Shown here: positions 22,069 through 32,960 of the stretch, piece after piece
Layout of the letters: every line of letters begins with the position of its first letter
How positions within the stretch are numbered: the first letter of the stretch is position 1
NCBI GenBank assembly: GCA_021186555.1
Contig: JAJKFL010000010.1
Span: 23,318,679-23,382,678, forward strand
Direction of reading: 5' to 3'
DNA from: Reticulitermes speratus
Lineage: Eukaryota; Arthropoda; Insecta; Blattodea; Rhinotermitidae
Length of the DNA: 64,000 nucleotides
Translations under genes and position numbers: made by a program
The notes under the pieces: model-generated
The model's input: the letters and a program-made list of their open reading frames with translations, nothing else
Database searches by the model: none
What the model was told of the DNA's origin: nothing

Positions 22069-22182
22069 GAGAGGACGGTCCAGGACAATTATTGCGGCTG
22101 TGCGATGGCTGACAGTGGGAGTCGGCGAAGTGGCAACAATGCTCAACAATTGCCAGATGGACAGGCCTCCGCCAGACCAAAG
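22069..22182 (+). CDS. candidate 5' coding exon, unknown product
   Basis: Acceptor TTATTTCAG at 22060-22068 and donor AAAG|GTAAGA at 22183 bound a 114-bp segment. An ATG at 22105 in good context (TGCGATGG) opens 26 codons, MADSGSRRSGNNAQQLPDGQ then ASARPK, ending in phase 0. The residues are polar and low-complexity, typical of a disordered N-terminus. I do not recognise the protein and found no continuing exon in the window; the next exon may lie beyond it across a long intron. It could also be a chance combination of splice-like sites. Confidence 0.35.
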
Positions 22183-22384
22183 GTAAGACATAGTTGATAA
22201 GAAGTGTGCATGAACACAGAACACAGTGTTTTGTCTGTTTCGGCCAGAGGTAGTCAATACAGACAGCAAACTGATCTGGTGGTTTTGTGGTTGAGGTGAC
22301 AGCGCTTGTTGCTTGTTGCCGCGGGCTTGGTAGGTGATCGTGACGTGATCGTTTGGCAGTTCAGCAAACACGTAGGTGGCGTGT

Positions 22385-22500
22385 CGGCTTTGAGGTTCAC
22401 ACGGAGGTGTTCCAGTCTTCAGGGATGTGACGCTGTGTCGTGTGTTTCTCGACGTTTCGAAAGTTTGTGGTGTCTTCATATTGAGGGTTGACAGTCCATA
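22385..22500 (-). repeat. decayed hammerhead-family repeat (GAAACGTC type)
   Basis: On the minus strand: TCAACCCTCAATATGAAGAC, TTTCGAAACGTCGAG, then GACACAGCGTCACATCCCTG and AAGAC. The same order is seen near 31240 and 45590. The CUGANGA block is no longer recognisable as functional. Confidence 0.5.
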
Positions 22501-23009
22501 AAGAAGGACCAAGCAGTTGGACTGCGTGAAAATGCAGAGCAGCAGAAGTACGTACAGTGTGTACAGTGCATGAAATTATTTTTTATGTGGGGTTTCTTGA
22601 CATAAATTATTCGTGTAATAGCATTTTATTTTGCAGGTATTTTTGAGGGTAGGACCGAACTTTCGTAACGCTACGAGCGTTGGAATACTCTTCGTGGATG
22701 TTGTGCTTCCAGTGGCGTTTTTGTGTGAATTGGTTTCAAGGAACCAGTTTAATGCTACGGTAGTTGCATGAAATTAATTGCTTGAAACCAGTGTTTTTAG
22801 TATGCACGCCGCTGAGGACTGTGTGTGTGTCTTGGGATGTGAACAAAATGCACGGAGAACTTGCTGCGTTGTTGGAGGAACGTAGGCTGAAGATGTGCAG
22901 TGTTAAAGAAGGACTAGTGCTAGTATTATGAACATCGGACTCCGCAAATACAGCACGGCTTTTATTGTAGCCTATGCAGAATATCTTAAGGTCTGTGGCG
23001 TGTCTCCAG
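22501..23009. other. no recognised feature
   Basis: No gene or repeat supported. Confidence 0.35.
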
Positions 23010-23104
23010 TGGTCAGTCACGTTCCTCTCACCATTGGTGACCCGGGTTCGATCCTGAGCCCGTTCATATGAGATTTATGGTGTACCAAGTGGCACTGGGA
23101 CAGG
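23010..23104 (+). mobile_element. SINE-C head leading into the 91-bp satellite
   Basis: GACCCGGGTTCGATCCTGAG is a B-box-like tRNA end, followed by ATGAGATTTATGGTGTACC and AAGTGGCACTGGGACAGG, the SINE-C body. Just after this the body becomes tandemly amplified. Confidence 0.7.
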
Positions 23105-26100
23105 TTTCTCTCCCAGTACTTCAGTTTTCCCCTGTCAGTATCATTCCACCAATGCTCCATACTCATTCATCCATCTACCACCAACGCTGTATAATGTTTT
23201 TCTCCCAGTACTTCAGTTTTCCCCTGTCAGTATCATTCCACCAATGCTCCATACTCATTCATACATCTACCACCAACGCTGTATAATGTTTCTCTCCCAG
23301 TACTTCAGTTTTCCCCTGTCAGTATCGTTCCACCAATGCTCCATACTCATTCATACATCTACCACCAACGCTGTATAATGTTTCTCTCCCAGTACTTCAG
23401 TTTTCCCCTGTCAGTATCATTCCACCAATGCTCCATACTCATTCATACATCTACCACCGACGCTGTATAATGTTTTTCTCCCAGTACTTCAGTTTTCCCC
23501 TGTCAGTATCGTTCCACCAATGCTCCATACTCATTCATACATCTACCACCGACGCTGTATAATGTTTTTCTCCCAGTACTTCAGTTTTCCTCTGTCAGTA
23601 TCATTCCACCAATGCTCCATACTCATTCATTCATCTACCACCAACGCTGTATAATGTTTTTCTCCCAGTACTTCAGTTTTCCCTGTCAGTATCGTTCCAC
23701 CAATGCTCCATACTCATTCATACATCTACCACCGACGCTGTATAATGTTTTTCTCCCAGTACTTCAGTTTTCCTCTGTCAGTATCATTCCACCAATGCTC
23801 CATACTCATTCAATCATCTACCACCAACGCTGTATAATGTTTTTCTCCCAGTACTTCAGTTTTCCCCTGTCAGTATCATTCCACCAATGCTCCATACTCA
23901 TTCATTCATCTACCACCAACGCTGTATAATGTTTTTCTCCCAGTACTTCAGTTTTCCCCTGTCAGTATCATTCCACCATTGCTCCATACTGATTCATTCA
24001 TCTACCACCAACGCTGTATAATGTTTTTCTCCCAGTACTTCAGTTTTCCCCTGTCAGTATCATTCCACCATTGTTCCATACTCATTCATTCATCACCACC
24101 AACGCTGTATAATGTTTTTCTTCCAGTACTTCAGTTTTCCTCTGTCAGTATCATTCCACCATTACTCCATACTCATTCATTCATCTACCACAACGCTGTA
24201 TAATGTTTTTCTCCCAGTACTTCAGTTTTCCCTGTGAGTATCATTCCACCATTGCTCCATACTGATTCATTCATCTACCACCAACGCTGTATAATGTTTT
24301 CTCTCCCAGTACTTCAGTTTCCCCTGTCAGTATCATTCCACCATTGCTCCATACTCATTCATTCATCTACCACCAACGCTGTATAATGTTTTTCTCCCAG
24401 TACTTCAGTTTTCCCCTGTCAGTATCATTCCACCATTGCTCCATACTGATTCATTCATCTACCACCAACGCTGTATAATGTTTCTCTCCCAGTACTTCAG
24501 TTTCCCCTGTCAGTATCATTTCCACCATTGCTCCACTACTCATTCATCCATCTACACCACGCTGTATAATGTTTCTCTCCCAGTACTTCAGTTTTCCCCG
24601 TCAGTATCATTCCACCTATGCTCCACACTCATTCATCCATCTACTACCACGCTGTATAATGTTTCTCTCCCAGTACTTCAGTTTTCCCCTGTCAGTATCA
24701 TTCCACCATTGCTCCTACTGATTCATTCATCTACACCAACGCTGTATAATGTTTCTCTCCCAGTACTTCAGTTTCCCCTGTCAGTATCATTCCACCATGC
24801 CCCACACTCATTCATTCATCTACCACCAACGCTGTTATAATGTTTCTCTCCCAGTACTTCAGTTTTCCCCTGTCAGTATCATTCCACCATTGCTCCATAC
24901 TGATTCATTCATCTACCACCAACGCTGTATAATGTTTCTCTCCAGTACTTCAGTTTCCCTGTCAGTATCATTCCACCAATGCTCCCACTCATTCATTCAT
25001 CTACCACCACGCTGTATAATGTTTCTCTATCCCTAGTAAATTACTTTTCAGTGTTTTCCCCGTCTAGTTTCATTCTCCACCTATGCTCCACACTCATTCA
25101 TCCATCTATCCACCAACGCTGTATAATGTTTCTCTCCCAGTACTTCAGTTTTCCCCTGTCAGTATCATTCCAATCATTGCTCCATTACTCTATTCATATC
25201 ATCTACCACCAACGCTGTATAATGTTTTTCTCCCAGTACTTCAGTTTTCCCCGTCAGTATCATTCCACCTATGCTCCACACTCATTCATCCATCTACCAC
25301 CACGCTGTATAATGTTTCTCTCCCAGTACTTCAGTTTTCCCGTCAGTATCATTCCACCTATGCTCCACACTCATTCATCCATCTACCACCACGCTGTATA
25401 ATGTTTCTCTCCCAGTACTTCAGTTTTCCCCTGTCAGTATCATTCCACCAATGCTCCATACTCATTCATCCATCTACCACCAACGCTGTATAATGTTTCT
25501 CTCCCAGTACTTCAGTTTTCCCTGTCAGTATCATTCCATCATTGCTCCATACTCATTCATACATCTACCACCAACGCTGTATAATGTTTTTCTCCCAGTA
25601 CTTCAGTTTTCCCCGTCAGTATCATTCCACCTATGCTCCACACTCATTCATCCATCTACCACCACGCTGTATAATGTTTCTCTCCCAGTACTTCAGTTTT
25701 CCCCGTCAGTATCATTCCACCTATGCTCCACACTCATTCATCCATCTACCACCACGCTGTATAATGTTTCTCTCCCAGTACTTCAGTTTTCCCCTGTCAG
25801 TATCATTCCACCAATGCTCCATACTCATTCATACATCTACCACCAACGCTGTATAATGTTTTTCTCCAGTACTTCAGTTTTCCCCTGTCAGTATCATTCC
25901 ACCAATGCTCCATACTCATTTCATACATCTACCACCAACGCTGTATAATGTTTTTCTCCCAGTACTTCAGTTTTCCCTGTCAGTATCATTCCACCAATGC
26001 TCCATACTCATTCATACATCTACCACTGTCGCTGTATAATGTTTTTCTCCCAGTACTTCAGTTTTCCCCTGTCAGTACCATTCCACCATTGCTCCATACT

Positions 26101-26868
26101 CATTCATACATCTACCACCAACGCTGTATAATGTTTTTCTCCCAGTACTTCAGTTTTCCCCTGTCAGTATCATTCCACCAATGCTCCATACTCATTCATA
26201 CATCTACCACTGTCGCTGTATAATGTTTCTCTCCCAGTACTTCAGTTTCCCCTGTCAGTATCATTCCACCAATGCTCCATACTCATTCATACATCTACCA
26301 CTGTCGCTGTATAATGTTTTTCTCCCAGTACTTCAGTTTTCCCCTGTCAGTATCATTCCACCAATGCTCCATACTCATTCATACATCTACCACCAACGCT
26401 GTATAATGTTTCTCTCCCAGTACTTCAGTTTTCCCCTGTCAGTATCATTCCACCAATGCTCCACACTCATTCATACATCTACCACCAACGCTGTATAATG
26501 TTTCTCTCCCAGTACTTCAGTTTTCCCCTGTCAGTATCATTCCACCAATGCTCCACACTCATTCATACATCTACCACCAACGCTGTATAATGTTTCTCTC
26601 CCAGTACTTCAGTTTTCCCCTGTCAGTATCATTCCACCAATGCTCCATACTCATTCATACATCTACCACCAACGCTGTATAATGTTTCTCTCCCAGTACT
26701 TCAGTTTTCCCCTGTCAGTATCATTCCACCATTGCTCCATACTGATTCATTCATCTACCACCAACGCTGTATAATGTTTCTCTCCCAGTACTTCAGTTTC
26801 CCTGTCAGTATCATTCCACCAATGCTCCATACTCATTCATACATCTACCACCCACGCTGTATAATCTT
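23105..26868 (+). repeat. 91-bp satellite derived from SINE-C, about 41 copies
   Basis: Each monomer carries CTCCCAGTACTTCAGTTTTC, CCTGTCAGTATCATTCCACC, AATGCTCCATACTCATTCAT and ACCAACGCTGTATAATG. The first half equals the SINE-C body (compare 50380-50440). Copies near 24500-25200 carry many small indels; the rest are uniform. The overlapping 74-165-residue frames are satellite read as protein. Confidence 0.93.
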
Positions 26869-27221
26869 AACAATGTAGCCTGTTTTGTCAGTAGTTTCTG
26901 ACTCCAGAGGCAAGCTATATTACATGTGCTGGACCGCCTGGGCCAAGCAAAGTGTTGAAGTGTCCAGTCATGGTGTGTTGATTAGACGCAGCAGTCAGCT
27001 TTGTAAGCTACATTCCACAGCATCTTTTTTTTTTTTTAAATCTCATGTTGCAATCTTTTCATCTCAAAGTATAGCATCAGGTCATTGAATTTTATATTGG
27101 TAATACTGCATGAATGGACATGATGATTTTGTTAGATCTATATGTCTGCAGATGGCGAAAGATCTTTAGGTGGACCGTACGTGAAGAATTTTTGATATCT
27201 GAAGATGCTTCATATTTGACG
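26869..27221. other. no recognised feature
   Basis: Short spacer between two satellites, with a poly-T tract near 27027. Confidence 0.4.
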
Positions 27222-27864
27222 TGATGTGACGTATGTTATAGTGATGTGACGTATGTTATATTGATGTGACGTATGTTATAGTGATGTGACGTATGTTATA
27301 GTGATGTGACGTATGTTATAGTGATGTGACGTATGTTATAGTGATGTGACGTATGTTATAGTGATGTGACGTATGTTATAGTGATGTGACGTATGTTATA
27401 GTGATGTGACGTATGTTATAGTGATGTGACGTATGTTATAGTGATGTGACGTATGTTATAGTGATGTGACGTATGTTATAGTGATGTGACGTATGTTATA
27501 GTGATGTGACGTATGTTATAGTGATGTGACGTATGTTATAGTGATGTGACGTATGTTATAGTGATGTGACGTATGTTATAGTGATGTGACGTATGTTATA
27601 GTGATGTGACGTATGTTATAGTGATGTGACGTATGTTATAGTGATGTGACGTATGTTATATTGATGTGACGTATGTTATAGTGATGTGACGTATGTTATA
27701 GTGATGTGACGTATGTTATAGTGATGTGACTTATGTTGTAGTGATGTGACGTATGTTATAGTGATGTGACGTATGTTATAGTGATGTGACGTATGTTATA
27801 TTGATGTGACGTATGTTATATTGATGTGACGTATGTTATAGTGATGTGACGTATGTTATAGAGA
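27222..27864 (+). repeat. 20-bp satellite, about 32 copies
   Basis: Unit GTGATGTGACGTATGTTATA with rare changes (T for G at the first base; one ACTTATGTTGT copy at about 27730). Each unit contains TGACGTA, a CRE-like half site. Homogeneity indicates recent expansion. Confidence 0.95.
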
Positions 27865-27881
27865 TGTGATCAGTGTCAGTT

Positions 27882-27949
27882 TGGCCTGCGGAAGTTATAT
27901 TTAGAAGAAATAACTGTGGCCTGCGGAAGTTATATTTAGAAGAAATAAC
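27882..27949 (+). repeat. 34-bp direct duplication
   Basis: GGCCTGCGGAAGTTATATTT with AGAAGAAATAACTG occurs twice in a row just after the 20-bp array. Confidence 0.9.
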
Positions 27950-27984
27950 TGATTATCCTGATTGTCTATACTCGTAGTGGCTGT

Positions 27985-28028
27985 TGTGGTGGTATGTATA
28001 GTAACCACTAAGCTTTTGAGGGTTTAAT
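27985..28028 (+). repeat. dispersed 40-bp core
   Basis: GGTGGTATGTATAGTAACC followed by ACTAAGCTTTTGAGGGTTTA, matching 7545-7587 and, inverted, 33915, 34345 and 49583. Confidence 0.6.
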
Positions 28029-28089
28029 ATCTGATAAGCCGCAGCTTTTATATAGGGAAGAAATATGCAAAATTGGTGGAGAATTCTTG

Positions 28090-28215
28090 TTTCACTCTTG
28101 ACCCGTGAGGATGGGACCGATACGTTTTCCCGAAACGTCGGTAAACAATTACCACACGACCCCGCGTAATACCCCAGAAGACCGCAGATTTCTTCGGATT
28201 CATGGTTACTTGCAG
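28090..28215 (+). repeat. decayed hammerhead-family repeat (GAAACGTC type)
   Basis: CCGTGAGGATGGGACC, TTTTCCCGAAACGTCGGT, then TACCACACGACC and ACCCCAGAAGACCGCAG. Stem I (ACC/GGT) and stem II (GGGA/TCCC) can still be drawn, but the CUGANGA block has changed. Confidence 0.55.
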
Positions 28216-28768
28216 TATGGTCGTGCAAGACGTCCGACAACTGTATGACGCCGTGTTGGTGGAAACCGTCAGACGTTTGCCATTGAGAGGCGCGGTGTTT
28301 ATTTGACCATCAGATATTCTTGCTTGCTAAATTCAGATGCGAGTTCTCATGTTGTTTTATCGTAGCTGTAGCTTTGTTCTTGCAGTCATGGACGTGACTT
28401 CATCTTGGCACTCCGATAGGTCTTGCACAGTTCGACATTTGGCAGTAACAAGCTCTAACTTCAATGTACAGGTTGTCACTTACTCCAAATAATCAGCCAT
28501 TCGTACTGGGAATTCGTGTTTCAAAGAAACCTTTATACGTGGCAGGGGTTACAGGTCTAGTGTTCCGCATCGTGTGGCCAGATGTGGTCATTTGACCTCA
28601 TTGCTACCTAGCACACGTACTGTATGTGATACCAGCGACATATCAGTGCATACTCCTGTGTTTCGTCGGCTAGTTTACACGTGCTGAGTTTGTGCAGTTG
28701 AAGGTGTTTCTTTTATCGCTGTCCGGACTACCGCTGACTGTCGCGGGATGTCCCGGTGGGTGCAGACT
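28216..28768. other. no recognised feature
   Basis: No gene or repeat supported. Confidence 0.35.
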
Positions 28769-28776
28769 GTCTATGC

Positions 28777-29256
28777 CAGTGGTTCCCAACGTGGGCGGTA
28801 CCGCCCCCTGGGGGGGCGGTGGGATTACCGAGGTGGGTGGTAATAGGTACGAGAGGTGGAAGGGAGCGCTGTTATTATCACAGGGGGCGCTAGTAGACAA
28901 GTAGTGCATTTATTTTTGTAATAAAATTGAAATAAAGTAATTTTTGTGTTAAAAATAAAAATGAACTAAATTTCTTAGTATTTTAATTCGTGAATCTTAT
29001 TCAAGCACATATTTTTTAAATAAACGATTGCTAGATGAATTATTGTTAATCATAAAAATATGTAATAAATTTTAATTTATTAATTAACACATAAAACATT
29101 AAGTTTAACTGTTATAATTTTATTTAAACGATTTTTAAGTATAAAATAAAAGTGGAAACAAAAACGCATTCATGTTTTTTAAAAAGATAGGGGGGCGCTG
29201 TGGGTGTGTATATGGAACCAAGGGGGCGGTGGACCGAAAAAGTTTGGGAACCGCTG
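28777..29256. mobile_element. hAT-type MITE, 480 bp, copy 1
   Basis: Ends CAGTGGTTCCCAACG and GTTTGGGAACCGCTG are inverted, with an 8-bp target duplication GTCTATGC on both sides (28769-28776, 29257-29264). GGGGGCGGT and GGGGGCGCT motifs near the ends, AT-rich centre, no transposase. The ends and 8-bp duplication are typical of hAT elements. Confidence 0.9.
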
Positions 29257-29299
29257 GTCTATGCGATGAAGATGTGCTCGGTGTGAGGCTGGTCGGTGA

Positions 29300-29760
29300 C
29301 CGTAAGGGAAGGACACGGCCTGAGTAAGTTCGAGCATAGGGTGCTGAGGAAGATCACGAGGAAGCTGGAGGAAACTGCGCAACTAGACGCTGCACGATCT
29401 CTGCTCCTCACTAAATACTGTTCGGGCGATCAAATGAAGGAGGATGAGATGGCCGGGGCGTGTGGCACGTGTGGGAGAGAGGATGAATGCTTGTAGGATT
29501 TTGGTGGGAAAAACCGAGGGAAAGAGACAACTTGGAAGGTCTGGGCATTGATGTGAGGATAATATTCAAATGAATCTTAAAGAAATTGGATGTTCAGGGC
29601 GTGGACTGGATTGATCTGGTTCAGGGTCGGGGATAGTGGCGGGCTGTTGTCAGTACGGTAATGAACCTTCGGGTTCCATAAAGTTCGGGGAATTTCTTGA
29701 CTAGCTGAGGAACTGTTTCTCGCGAAGGACTGTTTCATGGAGTTGTTTGGTAAGGAAATG
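29300..29760 (+). mobile_element. LINE family A, diverged copy
   Basis: AGTTCGAGCATAGGGTGCTG, AATACTGTTCGGGCGATCAA, GGAGGATGAGATGGCCGGGG and GGTAATGAACCTTCGGGTTC, then GGGGAATTTCTTGACTAGC. The ORF is broken. Confidence 0.8.
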
Positions 29761-30165
29761 AAGATAAACTAAGAAGAAGAAAAAACGTCGGTGTTTCAAG
29801 CTACGACCGAACCGCAAATTGTATGTAAAACGTCACGGCGACAAGTTTAATGTTGGCGATCTTTTTTTGCGGGTGTTAAAATGTTTTAGCTGCTCGAGTG
29901 AGGGAAGGGCGAAAGAAAGAAGGAAAGAAAGAAAGATAGAAGTTGACTGTATTGGAGTTTGTATTTTTTCAGAAATTTTTACAAGTTGTTATATGCATGT
30001 GTTTATGTCTGTGTAATGGTTAGCACGGCTCTCCCGCTGATACTCCGCTGCAGTTTTTCGAATTTTTTTTCGGCCTCTGTGAACCCTCCTCTGCCTCCTT
30101 CTTCCATTTTCGGTAGTTTTCTTGCTTTTGTGCGTTAGTCAGTCTCGGCATCGTGAACCTGTAAA
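29761..30165. other. no recognised feature
   Basis: A purine-rich GAAAGAAAGAAGG stretch lies near 29910. No gene supported. Confidence 0.35.
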
Positions 30166-30525
30166 AAACAGCGCCGAGGTGACCCACCTATGTGTACCGA
30201 AATGTAAGACGTTAGATGGTGAGAGTGTGAAAATCGTAGGTGATCTTGACATGGCCGCCATTTTGGCAGATTTCAAGATTTTTCGATGATTCTTTTTTTA
30301 GCGTGTAGGCATATTCCTTACCTTTCAAGCTATGTATCGTTCACTGCTGTAGTCGAAGTAGGCGCGGAGCACTGTGAAGAAACGTAGGTAACGCGAAAGT
30401 CTGACACCGCGAGCGCCGAGGTGACCCACCTATGTGTACCGAAATGTAAGGCGTTTTACGTCAAAACAGCGCCGAGGTGACCCACCTATGTGTACCGAAA
30501 TGTAAGACGTTTTACGTCAAAATGA
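30166..30525 (+). repeat. three copies of a 40-50-bp motif
   Basis: GCGCCGAGGTGACCCACCTA followed by TGTGTACCGAAATGTAAG occurs at about 30170, 30412 and 30466. The last two are 54 bp apart in tandem with TTTTACGTCAAAA. No known family recognised. Confidence 0.8.
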
Positions 30526-30889
30526 ACGTCTGATGTACTCGTATCGTGTAGCGATAAGTCAGAGTAGATACTGGACATCTGAATATGTAGCTGTTTGAAA
30601 GGGATATATAGCTTTGGTGCTTGTTCGGGTCTGTGGTTTAACTACGCTGTCAGTCTGTGAGACTGTAACATCGATGGCAGAACGACGAATGACGAACTGC
30701 TGAGTATTTAGATGGAAGCCGCCGTGGGCTGACCGATGTATTCATCCAGAAATATCTCTGACGGGATTGAGGAAAACTGTGGAAACCCTCTGTTAGGATA
30801 CGCGGTGTTCCTGTCGGTATTCGAACGGGCACTTTCCGAATACAAGTTTGGATCTCGCCGTCACACGATCCTGCGCAGTGATAGACCTG
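30526..30889. other. no recognised feature
   Basis: Nothing supportable. Confidence 0.35.
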
Positions 30890-31105
30890 GTGCAGATGGC
30901 CTTGTTTCTTAGGTTAGTGGACTGAGCATGTGTCAAATAGTGGAGACGAGGAATGGTTCAGCGTATTGGTGAGTAAACCTTTTGAGAACCGTCCACTTGA
31001 AGGAACCAGAAGGAGATGGGACGATGAATGACGTAACAGTAAGATGGGTTTTAGGGAGGATTAAAGGCGCTCAGGACTGTGAATGAAGTGTGTCTCATAA
31101 AGTAG
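30890..31105 (+). mobile_element. LINE family A, heavily decayed
   Basis: GGACTGAGCATGTGTCAAA, GGTGAGTAAACCTTTTGAG, AGAAGGAGATGGGACGATGA and GTTGAACCCTCGGGT follow the family A order. Old copy. Confidence 0.45.
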
Positions 31106-31159
31106 CGTTGAACCCTCGGGTGTACATTGTCGAGTGTCTATGATGGCTGTGCATATTGT

Positions 31160-31320
31160 TATGTGAGTACTGATATGACATCGCTTGACTTGAACTGCTT
31201 GACCCTGAATATGGAGGCACTACGATCCTTCGAAACGTCGGGAACTGCGTGTCAAACGACACAGCGTCGTATCTCAGAAGACGTCAATCTTCAGGAACAC
31301 CGCTGTGAGAACCTCCGATG
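31160..31320 (+). repeat. decayed hammerhead-family repeat (GAAACGTC type)
   Basis: TTGACCCTGAATATGGAGGC, CCTTCGAAACGTCGGGAAC, then GACACAGCGTCGTATCTCAG and AAGACGTCAATCTTCAGG. Shares flank order with 45540-45660, where CTGAAGA is kept. Confidence 0.55.
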
Positions 31321-32325
31321 TCGCAAACGTCCCTTATTTGAAGCCATTAATTTTCTCCATTCTCTCTTCATTTTCATGGTAGTCATGTCAGAAGGACGAG
31401 CAGGCCGAGTCTGGGAAACTTCTAAATGAGCCGTGCTCTTTCTCCCGCCCCCCGAAGTGAAAGTATCTGTCACTTCTCCTTTGTTTTCATGTGGCCTATT
31501 CTACTGTATGTTTCGTCTCTTTATGCCTCCATCCTGTCAGGCTTTTGGGCGGGTGCTGCCTACAGAAACCTTCAGAGCACTTAAATTTCCTCTTTTTCCG
31601 TAATGAATGCCGTGTCTCTCACCATCTTCACCGTGCATTCAAAGCGCTGACACACACGAACGTGAATTCACGATTTTGATGAGGCATCTGAAACGTTTGA
31701 ACATGCTGTTCTTGTAGGGGCGTCATCATTTGATCATGGCGGTGTTTACGAAGACAAGGACGGACTGACCAAGTAAACATGTTACATAATTCTCTGCTGA
31801 CAGCCACTGACATGTTCTGTTTAAAATACTGTTTCTGATTGCTCCATTTACTGTCAGTCTTTAACATGGTTATAGCAGATCATGCTGGCCACTGCAGTAT
31901 GATAAATGTGGGGGATAAGCTTGTCGTTCTGTTTGCAAAATATTATGATATGTGGTGTAATATACAGGGAACAAGAAAAAGAACAATGGTATTTAGAATA
32001 TATCGTGAAAAGAAGCACGAAACATGGACCTATATCAGTTGACAAAGTTATCGTGTGTCATCTGCATGCTGTTGTAAGAAATTTACAGTTTGCTCTTCGT
32101 CACGGAAACATCTGTTTCAGCACATGCTTCAGTCGTCAGTAGGTCACGTGGTGTGGGATTTGTTTTGCAAAACCAGCGTTAGGACGCACCTTGTTTGGAA
32201 GGTGAAAACATTCCGTCCTGAACATAAACGCTTCGAAATTTGAAACATATCGAAGATGAGGTGCGTTTTTATGTAATATATACGCACTTGCGTTAAACAT
32301 GTCGTGTTTGGTGTTCGTTTATGAT
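31321..32325. other. no recognised feature (about 1 kb)
   Basis: Several open frames of 60-80 codons overlap on both strands, without splice sites or recognisable domains. Confidence 0.35.
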
Positions 32326-32372
32326 ACCAACTACCCTACCTTCTGGTATACACAATATTACAGTCTTTCATT

Positions 32373-32416
32373 ACTCCTACATGTTTCGGCATATAACTTT
32401 GCCATCATCAGGGAGT
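32373..32416 (-). ncRNA. hammerhead ribozyme motif
   Basis: Minus strand: ACTCC / GGAGT stem I (five pairs), CTGATGA, GGC...GCC stem II with a ten-base loop, GAAA, palindrome ACATGT as stem III, cleavage triplet GTA. Mirror image of the copy at 32509. Confidence 0.85.
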
Positions 32417-32508
32417 TCACACACCAACTTAAAACTTGCTAAAATATAATATATTTGTAATCTAAATTAGATGTATTATATTTTAGCACGTTTTAAGTTG
32501 GCGTGTGA

Positions 32509-32552
32509 ACTCCCTGATGATGGCAAAGTTATATGCCGAAACATGTAGGAGT
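32509..32552 (+). ncRNA. hammerhead ribozyme motif
   Basis: ACTCC (32509-32513), CTGATGA (32514-32520), GGC (32522-32524) with GCC (32535-32537), GAAA (32538-32541), ACATGT as stem III, A32547 as cleavage base, GGAGT (32548-32552). Every core position is conserved. Confidence 0.86.
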
Positions 32553-32677
32553 AATGAAATATTGTGATACTGTGTATACCATAAGTGCATTTAGTTGGTG
32601 TTGTAAAGGAACAATTTAATTAAAATGCACGGAATGAATAATTTAAATGTGGTGGTTTTATTCATAATCATCATCAT

Positions 32678-32678
32678 C

Positions 32679-32713
<35 letters not shown>

Positions 32714-32960
32714 TAATGTCATCAGCAACAGAGCATCAGACATTCCGGCTTGTTCCGGCCTCGTGGGTCTTTGTCTTCGAGTCGTCTGATATTCCATCCG
32801 GCAATTCCCATATGGATTGTCAATAAGTGAAATGTCCCCTGCCTGCATTACGAGCACTGCGCATGCTAAGTCTAGTGGTTGGGCTGCCACCTCACTGCCT
32901 TAACCTCTGCTAGGTGTCCGTCTGCACGTGACTTACTGTGCTGCTACCTGGTTTTGCCCT
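32678..32960 (-). mobile_element. interspersed repeat with TAA microsatellite tail
   Basis: On the minus strand a frame reads AGDISLIDNPYGNCRMEYQT then TRRQRPTRPEQAGMSDALLL, followed by an ATT run at 32680-32710. A conserved body with a simple-repeat tail suggests a LINE or SINE 3' end. The family was not identified. Confidence 0.5.

Larger units (their letters stand above)
32326..32599. repeat. 274-bp inverted repeat with two hammerhead motifs
   Basis: ACCAACTA on the left mirrors TAGTTGGT on the right; the arms run about 130 bp to a centre near 32463. Both arms carry complete, matching hammerhead cores (32373-32416 minus, 32509-32552 plus). Confidence 0.88.

Noticed and set aside
27222-27864. 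CRISPR-like array
   Set aside because: Units are contiguous with no unique spacers. The same holds for the other tandem arrays, and the genome is eukaryotic.
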